Shown piece by piece: positions 7,514-15,436 of a DNA stretch of 26,164 nucleotides. This DNA comes from a virus. A model generated the notes under the pieces. That model had not been told where the DNA came from, ran no database searches, and saw nothing but the letters and a program-made list of their open reading frames with translations. Made by a program: the position numbers and the translations under genes. Position 1 is the first letter of the stretch. Every line of letters starts with the position of its first letter. The stretch is from IMG/VR virus record IMGVR_UViG_3300046463_000073, positions 1-26,164 of that record. The stretch is one strand, 5' to 3'.

Positions 7514-7884
7514 AGGCCAGCCCGGACCGTGTAATGTGGTTCCGGCTGGCTAAAGAGTTAGGCATGAGTGTTAGACGCTGCCAGCAGGAAGTAGACAGCG
7601 CGGAATTTACGGACTGGATAGCGTATTACGGTATCGAACCCTTCGGGGAACGGTTCGCGGACATCCGGGCGGGCACGATAGCCAGCGTGGTAGCGAATGC
7701 GAACCTCAGCAAGGACTCGAAGCCATTCTCTCCGCTGGACTTCGTGCCGTGGGCCAAAGAGCCGGAACCGGAAGGCCCTCCACCCTCCCCGGAGGCCGTG
7801 GCTGCGGCCGTCTTCGGTATTAACCTCGCGGAACTCAAGCAGAACGGAACCAAGACGATAGTTATCAAGGGGCGTAATGGCTAA
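7181..7884 (+). CDS. Tail assembly chaperone fusion, gpGT-like, via -1 frameshift
   Basis: Slipping back one base at 7504-7510 joins the 110-residue chaperone to a second frame that continues LKASPDRVMWFRLAKELGMSVRR..., giving about 234 aa. The T-like part contains FRLAKELGMSVRRCQQEVDSAEFTDWIAYYGIEPFGE, the recognisable core of DUF4035/gpT-like domains, which recruit tube subunits to the tape measure. A separate start at the ATG at 7534 is possible but has no good Shine-Dalgarno and sits in the loop of the predicted hairpin. In lambda-like phages the fusion is made in small amounts relative to G; the ratio controls assembly. Ends by overlapping the next gene by 8 bases. Confidence 0.85.
7504..7550 (+). 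promoter_or_regulatory. -1 programmed frameshift site: slippery heptamer plus stem-loop
   Basis: The heptamer A AAA AAC occupies 7504-7510 in the correct phase (0-frame codons AAA 7505-7507, AAC 7508-7510), followed at once by the 0-frame TAA. Five bases later, 7516-7526 pairs with 7541-7550: ten Watson-Crick pairs, nine of them G-C except two A-T, with one bulged C at 7523 and a 14-base loop. Spacing and strength match known stimulatory stem-loops. The -1 frame stays open through the T-like domain. Confidence 0.9.
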
Positions 7885-8308
7885 GACATTCGAGATTCAA
7901 AACCCGGACGCCCTGGCTAACGCTATCGCTAACTTGGAGGACTCCCTCGCGGAGTCCACCCTCCGGAAGGCTGCGGCTGCGAGTGCGACAGTGTTTAAAA
8001 ACGAGGTATTCCGGTACGTCCCGCGCGATACGTGGGACCTAGCGAAGGGCCTTACCGTGGCCTTCCTCCCGGAGGACAGCGTTACCGGGAAGATTGCTAC
8101 CTATGAGATGGTCTTCGTAGGTGACACAAAGCCCAAGGGCAAGCGGCAGCGGAAGGTTTCCCGCCGTGCCCTCGCGGGCTGGCTGGAGAACGGTACTTCG
8201 AAGAAGGCGGCTAGGCCGTTCGTGCGGCCCTCCTTTGAGGCTGCGAAAGAACGCGCAGCAGAAGCAGGGCAAGCAGAGATAACGAAGGCACTTAAAGCCA
8301 AGGGGTAA
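7877..8308 (+). CDS. HK97 gp10-like tail-completion protein
   Basis: A 143-aa protein beginning MAKTFEIQNPDALANAIANLEDSL. It has a middle FVGDTKPKGKRQRKVSRRALAGWLENGTSKKAARPFVRPSFEAAKERAAE, the characteristic 'YA..LE.GTS...A.PF.RPA....' pattern of HK97 gp10-like proteins. These normally act at the head-tail junction or tail terminator step and sit between the head-closure and DUF3168 genes. Here the gene lies between the tail chaperones and the tape measure, so its place is unusual although the family pattern is clear. It overlaps the chaperone stop by 8 bases. Confidence 0.82.
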   Translation: MAKTFEIQNPDALANAIANLEDSLAESTLRKAAAASATVFKNEVFRYVPRDTWDLAKGLTVAFLPEDSVTGKIATYEMVFVGDTKPKGKRQRKVSRRALAGWLENGTSKKAARPFVRPSFEAAKERAAEAGQAEITKALKAKG

Positions 8309-8309
8309 T

Positions 8310-11114
8310 ATGTCTACCAGTAACAATAACACTACGATTAAAGTCTCGGTAGACGCCTCCGGGGCGGAGTCCGGGGTTAATAAGCTCAAGTCCGCAGCCA
8401 CTCAAGCCACTGCGTCTATGGACGCTATGCGGGAGCGGCAGCGGCTCGTTACACAGGCAATGCAAGAAGCCGCTAACAACGGCTACCCAATTACGGCGCG
8501 AGAGGCTAACAAGCTCGCGCAGCAGTACCAGAAGCTAGCAGAGACAGCGGGCAAGTCCCGCGTAGAGATTCTGAATCAGACAGCCGCGAACAAGGGTATC
8601 AAGGATACCTTCGCGGATATGGGGAAGCAGATTGCGGACGCCAGCGAGCATACGCACGAGTTCGGCCTGAAGACGGCAGCGGCTCGGCGGGAACTCCTCG
8701 TGCTGGCTCATGAGGCCTCACAGGGAAGCTGGAAGAAGTTCGGCGGCTCCCTTATGGTGCTGGGCGAACAAACGGACTTTCTCTCGATGGTCCTTAACCC
8801 GCTGGGCCTCGCTCTCGGGGCGGGTGCTGCGGCTGCGGCCTTGTTCGCCCTCCAGGTGTACCACGGACACGAGCAGGTAGAGGCGTTCAATAAGGCGATT
8901 GTCTCTACGGGCGGCTACCTCGGCCTGTCTGCGGAGCAGATGATAGCTATGTCTAACGGCCTCCAGACGGCCCACGATAGCCTAGCTACGGTCCGTACGG
9001 CAATGGCGGAGGTAGCGAATACCGGGGCCTTCACGGCGGACAATCTCGCCCTCGCTACGCGGGCGGCTGTCGCTATGTCCTCGGACATAGGCATAGGCAC
9101 GGACAAGGCTGCTGAATCCCTCGCCAAAATCCGCGACGATGTAATGAAGTGGGTAGAGGAGTACCAGCGGGCGCACCACACGTTTAACGCGGCCCAAATC
9201 GAAGAGATTGATAACTTCGTAAAGCAGGGAGACACGGCCTCCGCCGTCAAGTCTATTATGCTGGACCTCGCCTCCGCCCACGAGAAGGTAGCGGATGATG
9301 CTGATAAGCATATGGGGGCGGTCCTGAAGTGGTGGCGAGAATGGGGCGACATCATAAGCCGGGTGAAGAACTCGATTATGAATATCGGCGTTCCGGACGG
9401 TATCACTACGCAGGTAGGGAACCAGCTTGCCACGGTAGAGGCTGTCCAGCGCAGCATTAACGATCAACGGCGCATGGGGAACCTAGCAGCCGCTCGCGCT
9501 GCTGAAGCGCAGCTTGTCGTAGAGCAAAAGAAGCTGCAAGTACTGCGGGACCAGCAGGCGGAAGAATTCAAGGCCCAGAGGGCCAAGGAAGCGAACGCAA
9601 AGAGCGGGGACCAGAAGGTAGCCGTTAATAGCTACCTCGGCTCCACGAAGTACGCCAATGCGGGGGACAAAAAGACCCTAGAGCTTGAGCAGGAAAATCA
9701 AGCCTTCGATAAGGCTACGAAGGACCTAGATAAGAACTCTGCGGATTATCAGGCCGCGCTTAAGCGACACTACGGGAACGTCCAGCAAATCGAAGCGGAG
9801 TACGCGAAGAAGACGAAGGGTAAGGCCCCAGGCGAAGGCGGGATTAATGCCCGTATGGCGGACCTCCGGGGGCAGAACACCCTTCTGGAGGCGGAGGCCA
9901 AACGCTCCGAGACTGTCCTTAAGGGGCAGCGGGACGCGGGGCTTATCGACGCGGAGGACTACTTCTACGGCCTGCACGATATACAGGCCAAACTCCTAGA
10001 CGCGGAGATTAAAAACGCGGAGCAGCGCGCGAACGTTGCCAAGGGCAAGAAGGAGCAGGCCGCGTACGAGACGGCACACGCGGAGTATCTGAAGCTCGTA
10101 GAGCAGCGTAAGAAGGTGGACGACGATTTAACGTCCTCCCTCGAAAAGCACGCGAAGCAGCGCGCGGACGATGTGGCGAAGTACGCTAAGCAGCAGAACG
10201 AAGCCACGCAGAAAGCAGCGGCCCAGTATCAGGAAGCCTTTGATACGCGGAACATGCTGCCCCGCGACAAGGCCGCATACGACGCCCGCCAAAAGCTACA
10301 CGAGAGTTTTCTCATTGCGGCCCGCGCGCTGGACGAGGAGTTTAACTCCGGGAAGACGGACTTCGAAGGCTGGACGGAGAAGCGAGCGATTGCTCAGAAG
10401 GGATACGACGACCAGCTAGCCATGCTGGAAGCGAACCTCCAGCAGCAGCAGCAGATTCGAGAGAACTACAGCGAGCAGTTCGCCCAGGTCTTCAAGGGCT
10501 ACGCGGCCCAGTCCCAGACTAGCGCGGAACTCGCGGCTACGGCGTTCGATACCTCATTTAAGGATATGAACTCCGCGCTGGAGACGTTCGTTACCACGGG
10601 TAAGCTTAACTTCTCGTCCCTCGCCTCCAGCATCCTCGCGGACCTCGCAAAGATTGCCCTACACGCGGCAGAGGTGCAGATTTTTAAGAGCCTCGGTACG
10701 TCTATGGGCTTCTTCAGCGAAGGCGGGGAAGTCGGACATTACGCGGACGGCGGGCACATCTCCGGGGCCGGTACGGGTACTAGCGATAGCATCCCGGCCA
10801 TGCTCTCCAATGGGGAGTACGTGGTTAAGGCCTCGCAGGCTGGCAAGTACCGTAGCCTCCTCGAAGCAATCAATAACGGGCATATGTCGCACTTCGCCAC
10901 GGGCGGGGCTGTGGGGGCTGTCCCGGCTAACACCTCGGGCGGTTCCGTAACTAACCTACAGATGAACCTCCAGGCGGGCGGCTCTAACGGCCTCTCGCAG
11001 GAGGACCTTCTCGCCCTCGCCCCGCTTTTCCAGAGCCTCATTGATAAGCGCCTAGCGCAGAAGATGAACGGGCAAGGCGGGTACGCGTACAAAATGAGGC
11101 ACGGCCAAATCTAA
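8310..11114 (+). CDS. Tape measure protein
   Basis: At 934 aa this sets tail length and is ejected ahead of the DNA. It opens VKVSVDASGAESGVNKLKSAATQATASMDAM, the usual amphipathic start. A hydrophobic Ala/Gly-rich membrane-like stretch lies at about residues 160-190 (LNPLGLALGAGAAAAALFAL). Long charged coiled coils fill about 370-770. A lambda gpH-type C-terminal module follows, with SILADLAKIALHAAEVQIFKSLG and then GGEVGHYADGGHISGAGTGTSDSIPAMLSNGEYVV near 800-840. By the rough 0.15 nm per residue rule the tail would be about 140 nm (inference). AAGGGG precedes the start. Confidence 0.95.
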   Translation: MSTSNNNTTIKVSVDASGAESGVNKLKSAATQATASMDAMRERQRLVTQAMQEAANNGYPITAREANKLAQQYQKLAETAGKSRVEILNQTAANKGIKDTFADMGKQIADASEHTHEFGLKTAAARRELLVLAHEASQGSWKKFGGSLMVLGEQTDFLSMVLNPLGLALGAGAAAAALFALQVYHGHEQVEAFNKAIVSTGGYLGLSAEQMIAMSNGLQTAHDSLATVRTAMAEVANTGAFTADNLALATRAAVAMSSDIGIGTDKAAESLAKIRDDVMKWVEEYQRAHHTFNAAQIEEIDNFVKQGDTASAVKSIMLDLASAHEKVADDADKHMGAVLKWWREWGDIISRVKNSIMNIGVPDGITTQVGNQLATVEAVQRSINDQRRMGNLAAARAAEAQLVVEQKKLQVLRDQQAEEFKAQRAKEANAKSGDQKVAVNSYLGSTKYANAGDKKTLELEQENQAFDKATKDLDKNSADYQAALKRHYGNVQQIEAEYAKKTKGKAPGEGGINARMADLRGQNTLLEAEAKRSETVLKGQRDAGLIDAEDYFYGLHDIQAKLLDAEIKNAEQRANVAKGKKEQAAYETAHAEYLKLVEQRKKVDDDLTSSLEKHAKQRADDVAKYAKQQNEATQKAAAQYQEAFDTRNMLPRDKAAYDARQKLHESFLIAARALDEEFNSGKTDFEGWTEKRAIAQKGYDDQLAMLEANLQQQQQIRENYSEQFAQVFKGYAAQSQTSAELAATAFDTSFKDMNSALETFVTTGKLNFSSLASSILADLAKIALHAAEVQIFKSLGTSMGFFSEGGEVGHYADGGHISGAGTGTSDSIPAMLSNGEYVVKASQAGKYRSLLEAINNGHMSHFATGGAVGAVPANTSGGSVTNLQMNLQAGGSNGLSQEDLLALAPLFQSLIDKRLAQKMNGQGGYAYKMRHGQI

Positions 11115-11131
11115 TTAAGGAGTAAGGCTGT

Positions 11132-11464
11132 ATGACAGCGACTTTCACATGGCAGCCTTCCCTTGATGTGGTTGGCACTACTACGGATTCGGTCCGTACG
11201 GCCCAATTCGGGGACGGGTACTCGCAGACCGTCCCTAACGGTATCAATAGCGTCTATGACTCGTGGCCCCTCACCTTCTCCGGGGACGGTTCGAAGATTG
11301 CGACCATTAAGGCCTTTCTCGATGCTACGCAGGGGGCTACTAGTTTCTTCTGGACTCCGCCCCTACGCGCGCAAGGCCGGTTCCGCTGCGGCCCCCGCAC
11401 GGTCCAGCCCCACGGCGCGAACTCCTACACGCTAACCGTAACCTTTACTGAGGTCTTCTCTTAA
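11132..11464 (+). CDS. Minor tail protein, gpM-like
   Basis: A 110-aa beta-rich protein with the course FTWQPSLDVVGTTTDSVRTAQFGDGYSQTVPNGIN..., ..LTFSGDGSKIATIKAFLDATQGATSFFWTPP and ..NSYTLTVTFTEVF. These are hallmarks of the phage minor tail family related to lambda gpM, which helps form the ring joining tail tube and tip. AAGGAG at 11117-11122 supports the start. In lambda-like tips gpL follows directly; here two other genes come between, and gpL is part of a fusion. Confidence 0.88.
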   Translation: MTATFTWQPSLDVVGTTTDSVRTAQFGDGYSQTVPNGINSVYDSWPLTFSGDGSKIATIKAFLDATQGATSFFWTPPLRAQGRFRCGPRTVQPHGANSYTLTVTFTEVFS

Positions 11465-12738
11465 TGGCAGCATTGCAAACCGTAGCCTTTGGCGCGGCCT
11501 CGGACGGTAGCCAAGGTGACAGCGTACGGACAGGCTTTACCAAGGCCAATTCTAATACCGCGATTCTCCAGGCGCAGGCCGCGCTGGTCTCTAACGCTGC
11601 CACGATTACCACGGCGCAGGCGCTTACTAACACGCATGTGGGTAAGCGAGTAAATATCAGCCTCGCCACGGCGGGGACTATCAACCTACCGTCCGCTGCT
11701 ACGTGCGCTGCTGATAACGTAATTCTCCTGCGTAACCTCGGGACCACTGTAGTTACCCTGGCGATTACTACCGGCTCGGGCGACACGGTAGCCCTCTCCA
11801 AGCTCAATCCGGGAGAGTCCGCCCTTATTGATACGGACGGTGTGCACGCGTGGTCTGTCCTTATGCGCGGGCGGGCCAGTACGGATAACGAGACTGTAAA
11901 CGGGAACTGTACGGTAAACGGCAGCGAAACCGTTAGCGGAAACCTAACGGTATCCGGTCCCGTGGTTACGTTCAGTGGCGCGCGTCCTACATGGGTCGGG
12001 GTTACACCGTGGGATAGCGGCAATTTCACCCCGGCCAGTTACGCCCGCCTAGACGGGAGCACCTCGCTAACGGGTATGCAGACGCAGGCCGGGTTCTCCT
12101 CCACCGTGGGCGCCTACCGTGTGACAGCCAATTTGGCTACGGCTTTCGCAAACTTCAACTCCGCTGCGGCGTCGGCTTTGCAGGTGGACTGTCCCACGGA
12201 TAGCGCGTGTTACTACGGTCTCCGCTGGACAAATTGGGGTAGCCGACATCTCGCGGGGATAGCTGCGTACTCCGGGGGCACGTCATCCTCGGTAACGCAG
12301 ATTGTGTTTTCCTTCCAGAATGCGTCGCAGGCCCACATATTCAAGGACGGGGGCGCGGCTATCTTTGCGGGTGCGCTTACACAAAACTCCGACTACCGGA
12401 TTAAGGGGGATGTCTCGGAGATTGACCCGGACGCAGCCCTTGCTGCCCTCCTCCGTGCGCGCCCTGTGGAGTACGCCCGGACGGACATCCCAGACGACAG
12501 CCGACACGCGGGATTTATCGCCCACGAGCTACAGGAAGTTCTACCCCTCCTCGTGGAGGGCGAAAAGGACGCCACGCGGGACGAGATGCAGGATATGTCT
12601 ACCGGTCCGCAGTTGCCTCCTAAGCAGGTCCCGGAACTCCAGAGTGTGAACTACATCGGCCTAGGCCCGTATCTCGTAGCAGCCGTTAAGGCGCTTGCGG
12701 AGAGAGTGGCCGCCCTCGAAGCTAAACAGGCTGCGTAA
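11464..12738 (+). CDS. Tail fibre with C-terminal S74 chaperone
   Basis: A 424-aa trimeric-fibre candidate. The N-terminal 140 residues include a beta-structured ITTAQALTNTHVGKRVNISLATAGTINLPSAAT segment. Short repeats follow at 141-166 (NETVNGNCTVNGSETVSGNLTVSG), typical of a beta-helix. The C-terminus is an intramolecular chaperone of the peptidase S74 family: NSDYRIKGDVSEID from N308, IAHELQEVLPLLV, and a final coiled coil VKALAERVAALEAKQ. In this family self-cleavage occurs just before the serine, here S309, after trimer folding. Start overlaps the gpM stop (TAATG). A fibre between gpM and gpL is unusual and suggests an added receptor-binding arm. Confidence 0.85.
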   Translation: MAALQTVAFGAASDGSQGDSVRTGFTKANSNTAILQAQAALVSNAATITTAQALTNTHVGKRVNISLATAGTINLPSAATCAADNVILLRNLGTTVVTLAITTGSGDTVALSKLNPGESALIDTDGVHAWSVLMRGRASTDNETVNGNCTVNGSETVSGNLTVSGPVVTFSGARPTWVGVTPWDSGNFTPASYARLDGSTSLTGMQTQAGFSSTVGAYRVTANLATAFANFNSAAASALQVDCPTDSACYYGLRWTNWGSRHLAGIAAYSGGTSSSVTQIVFSFQNASQAHIFKDGGAAIFAGALTQNSDYRIKGDVSEIDPDAALAALLRARPVEYARTDIPDDSRHAGFIAHELQEVLPLLVEGEKDATRDEMQDMSTGPQLPPKQVPELQSVNYIGLGPYLVAAVKALAERVAALEAKQAA

Positions 12739-12762
12739 GCCCGAACTAATTTAGGAGCCTCT

Positions 12763-13176
12763 ATGGCAAGTAATCTTAAGTACTCCGCAGCATTGAAGAA
12801 CGCGCAGCAGGACGCTATCACTACGAAGCTCGGTGCGAATGCCGTGCTCAATCTCTATAGTGGCTCGCAGCCCGCCTCTCCGGATACGGCAGTAGGCGCA
12901 CAGGTTCTCCTCTCGTCCCACGCGTGTAACGCCACTTTTGCCCCCTCGTCTTCGGGCGGGGTCCTCACGCTTAACAGCATTGCGAACGGCACGGGTACGG
13001 CAGGCGCAGGCGGCGGTACTAACGCTACGTGGTACCGCCTTACTACCTCGGGCGGTGTGGCGCATGTGGACGGAACCGTAGGTATCTCGGGTGCAGACTT
13101 GAATATCAACAATACCAGCATCGCTACGGGACAGACCGTGAGCGTTACCGGCTTTACCCTGGCAAACGGCAACTAA
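12763..13176 (+). CDS. Putative tip-associated structural protein, 137 aa
   Basis: Start supported by TTAGGAG 6 bases upstream. The sequence reads ALKNAQQDAITTKLGANAVLNLYSGSQPASPDTAVGAQVLLSSHAC, then GTAGAGGGTNATWYRLTTSGGVAHVDGTVGISGADLNINNTSIATGQTVSV. The 'A..ITT..G..A.L.LYSG..PA.PD.A' pattern recurs in phage proteins coded beside tail-fibre genes; no defined role is known to me. It is predicted to be small and beta-rich. A 50-base gap with a CCCGCGCGGG palindrome follows before the next gene. Confidence 0.7.
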   Translation: MASNLKYSAALKNAQQDAITTKLGANAVLNLYSGSQPASPDTAVGAQVLLSSHACNATFAPSSSGGVLTLNSIANGTGTAGAGGGTNATWYRLTTSGGVAHVDGTVGISGADLNINNTSIATGQTVSVTGFTLANGN

Positions 13177-13226
13177 TAGCGCATCCCGCGCGGGTTAGCC
13201 TGCGTACGCGTTAATTAGGAGGCCTT

Positions 13227-15110
13227 ATGGCGCAAACTGTTTTACTAGTTACAGCCGGGACTACTTGGACGGTCCCTGCCGACTGCTCGGGAACTCTGGA
13301 CCTCGTGGAGGTCTGGGGAGCGGGGGCAAGCGGTAACGCGGACGCCCCGAACGGCTCGGGCGGTGGTGGCTCGGGCGGCTACTCCAGTAGTGCGGGTCTC
13401 ACAGGCTACACCCCAGGTGCGTCTATCCCGATTGGGCTGGGCGCAGGCGGTCCCTCGTCTTCTAACGGCACGGGCGCGGGCTTCGCGGGCGGGGACTCAT
13501 GGTTTAACGGGACATCCGCTGCTACCGGCGTAGTTTCCGCTAAGGGTGCTCCGGCCACGGCCAGCGGCTCCACGGCGGGCGGTGCTGGGGCAAGCACTAC
13601 CGGGGCCAACGGTACTACGAAGCGGGCTGGATCAGCGGGCGGCTCCGGGCGCAACGCAGCGAACGGCGGAGCAGGGGGCGGGGCAGGTGCTCCCGGCCCG
13701 GACGGTCTGGGCGCAGTCGGCGCCGCGTCCACTACCAGCGCGGGCGGTGCGGGCGGCGCAGGCGATAACAGCCTGGGCGGCGCAAAGGGCACGGCAGGCG
13801 CAGCCACAGGCACGGGTAACGGGGGCGTAGGAGCAGCCAACGCTAACGGCGGTGGGGGCGGCGGCGGAGGCGGGGGCGGTGCTACCGGCTCTACTTCGAA
13901 CGGCAATAACGGCGCAGACGGGGGCTTCCCCGGCGCAGGTTCGGGCGGATCGGGCTGGGGCGGAAGCTACAGCGGCAAAGGCGGGGACGGACAAATCCGG
14001 ATTACCTACACGCCCGCATCTACCGGCATTACCGGCACGGCAGCGAGCACGCAGGCCGCGAACACGGGCGCAGCTACGGCTAGCGTTACGGTCTCGGGCG
14101 CGGCAGCAGCCACGCAAGCGAAGAACACTGCCACGGCCTCCGGCTCGGTAGCTATCTCCGGCTCGGCGGCGTCCACGGACTCAAAGGACACGTCCTCCGC
14201 CTCGGGGTCTGTCGCGGTCTCTGGGGCTGCTGCGGCCACACAGGCTAAGAACACCTCCAGCGCTACAGCTAGTGTTGGTAACGGGACAATACAAGGCAGC
14301 GGGGCCAGCACGCAGGCTAAGAACGTCTCTGCCGCTACGGCGAAGGTCTCCGTATCCGGCTCGGGTGCAGCTACTCAGGCTCGGAATATCAGCACGGCTA
14401 CGGCATTCTCCGCAGCCCCCGCCCCCGTTATCACGGGAGGCATTACCGCAGCCGTCCAGCAGCTAGAGCCGGGTGCGCTGATTGAGCTTTACGAATTGGA
14501 CTGTACGGAGATGGGCGGAGACGTTCTGCGTTTTCACGCCCTCCTTCAGACCGGCCCTATCGTATGGCAGGGTAACTCGTACTCTCCGTGGCCTATCACA
14601 GCAGCGGGCTTCGAGCGGACCGGGGACAGTAGCCAGCCCTCCCCGACTCTCACAGTAGCGAACGTGGACGGCAGTATCTCCGCCCTCTGTATCTTCCTCG
14701 GGGACCTCGTAGGCGCGAAGGTAACGCGCAGGCGCACCCTAGCGCAGTATCTCGACGGCCAGCCGGGGGCGGACGCTACGCAGGAGATGCCTCCGGAGAA
14801 GTGGTACGTGGAGCAGAAGACCTCGGAGGATAACCTCCAGGTGGAATTTACGCTCTCGTCCGTGCTGGACTTCTCGGGACGGCAGCTTCCCTCGCGGCAG
14901 GTAGTCGCTACGCTTTGTCAGTGGGATTACAAGGGTACGGAGTGCGGCTGGACGGGCGTTACCTTCTTCGATAAGGACAATAACCCTGTCTCGGACCCTT
15001 CGCAGGACCGTTGCGGGAAGCGGCTGTCTAGCTGTAAGTGTCGCTTCGGGGCTACTAACGCCCTGCCCTTCGGCGGGTTCCCGTCTGCTGGTATCTCGGG
15101 GACTATCTAA
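13227..15110 (+). CDS. Glycine-rich/repeat/gpL fusion minor tail protein
   Basis: A 627-aa three-part protein with a TTAGGAGG Shine-Dalgarno. Residues 1-260 form a glycine-rich domain opening VLLVTAGTTWTVPADCSGTLDLVEVWGAG and including eleven glycines in a row at 208-218; the style matches Gly-rich phage adhesin domains with polyglycine helices. Residues 271-396 are six tandem units of about 21 aa. Residues 400-627 are gpL-like: LIELYELDCTEMGGDVLRFH, IVWQGNSYSPWPITAAGFERTG and VLDFSGRQLPSRQVVATLCQWDYKGTECGW. Cysteines 564, 573, 596 and 603 have spacing C-x8-C-x22-C-x6-C, the pattern I associate with the Fe-S cluster of lambda gpL. Lambda gpL is about 232 aa, so the N-terminal 400 residues are extra. 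Confidence 0.88.
   Translation: MAQTVLLVTAGTTWTVPADCSGTLDLVEVWGAGASGNADAPNGSGGGGSGGYSSSAGLTGYTPGASIPIGLGAGGPSSSNGTGAGFAGGDSWFNGTSAATGVVSAKGAPATASGSTAGGAGASTTGANGTTKRAGSAGGSGRNAANGGAGGGAGAPGPDGLGAVGAASTTSAGGAGGAGDNSLGGAKGTAGAATGTGNGGVGAANANGGGGGGGGGGGATGSTSNGNNGADGGFPGAGSGGSGWGGSYSGKGGDGQIRITYTPASTGITGTAASTQAANTGAATASVTVSGAAAATQAKNTATASGSVAISGSAASTDSKDTSSASGSVAVSGAAAATQAKNTSSATASVGNGTIQGSGASTQAKNVSAATAKVSVSGSGAATQARNISTATAFSAAPAPVITGGITAAVQQLEPGALIELYELDCTEMGGDVLRFHALLQTGPIVWQGNSYSPWPITAAGFERTGDSSQPSPTLTVANVDGSISALCIFLGDLVGAKVTRRRTLAQYLDGQPGADATQEMPPEKWYVEQKTSEDNLQVEFTLSSVLDFSGRQLPSRQVVATLCQWDYKGTECGWTGVTFFDKDNNPVSDPSQDRCGKRLSSCKCRFGATNALPFGGFPSAGISGTI
14037..14411 (+). repeat. Six tandem 63-bp coding repeats (21-aa units)
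   Basis: Within the gpL fusion the units share the pattern AAxTQAKNTxxATxSVxVSG. Five are 21 residues and the fourth has three extra (GNGTIQG variant); the sixth runs into the gpL domain. DNA copies have diverged in sequence, so this is an old protein-level repeat rather than a recent expansion. It probably forms a repeated Ser/Thr/Ala linker or small beta modules joining the glycine-rich arm to the tail tip. Confidence 0.8.
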
Positions 15111-15436
15111 TGCTCTCGGACAAACTGCGGGCGGCTGTCCTCCGCCATGCTCTGCGGGCGTATCCGGAGGAGTGCTGCGGCTTAATCGTATCGGGTCGCT
15201 ACCGGCCCTGCGCTAACTCCTCGTCCACGCCTACGGAGGCCTTCTCTATCTCGCCTGAAGACTGGGCGCAGGCGGAGGACTCGGGGGACGTGGAGGCTGT
15301 GGCCCATTCGCACCCGGACGGCGCAGCGTTCCCTAGCGCTGCGGACTTCTCCGCCCAGGCGGCTACGGGCCTGCCGTGGGTAATCGTGGCCCTCGGGCCG
15401 GACGGCGTGCGGGGCTGGTATGAGTTCGGAGCTTGA
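15110..15436 (+). CDS. JAMM/Mov34 metallopeptidase, gpK N-terminal half
   Basis: A 108-aa protein with a complete JAMM zinc site: E20/E21 in the YPEECCGLIV strand, then H66-S-H68-P and PSAAD with S76 and D79. Lambda gpK carries this domain fused to an NlpC/P60 domain; here the two are separate overlapping genes. It is expected to act in tail-tip assembly, possibly as a peptidase. It overlaps gpL (TAATG) upstream and the NlpC/P60 gene by 17 bases downstream. Confidence 0.88.
   Translation: MLSDKLRAAVLRHALRAYPEECCGLIVSGRYRPCANSSSTPTEAFSISPEDWAQAEDSGDVEAVAHSHPDGAAFPSAADFSAQAATGLPWVIVALGPDGVRGWYEFGA

Noticed and set aside
7534-7884. Independent start of the T-like gene at the ATG at 7534
   Set aside because: No Shine-Dalgarno, the ATG lies in the hairpin loop, and the frame is open back to the slippery heptamer, so frameshift expression is preferred.
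13185-13194. CCCGCGCGGG palindrome as terminator
   Set aside because: No loop and no T-run, and the next gene follows with a strong Shine-Dalgarno; noted only as a palindrome.
13406-13906. 166-codon antisense Pro/Ala-rich ORF
   Set aside because: Direct mirror of glycine and alanine codons in the glycine-rich domain; no start signal or known family.
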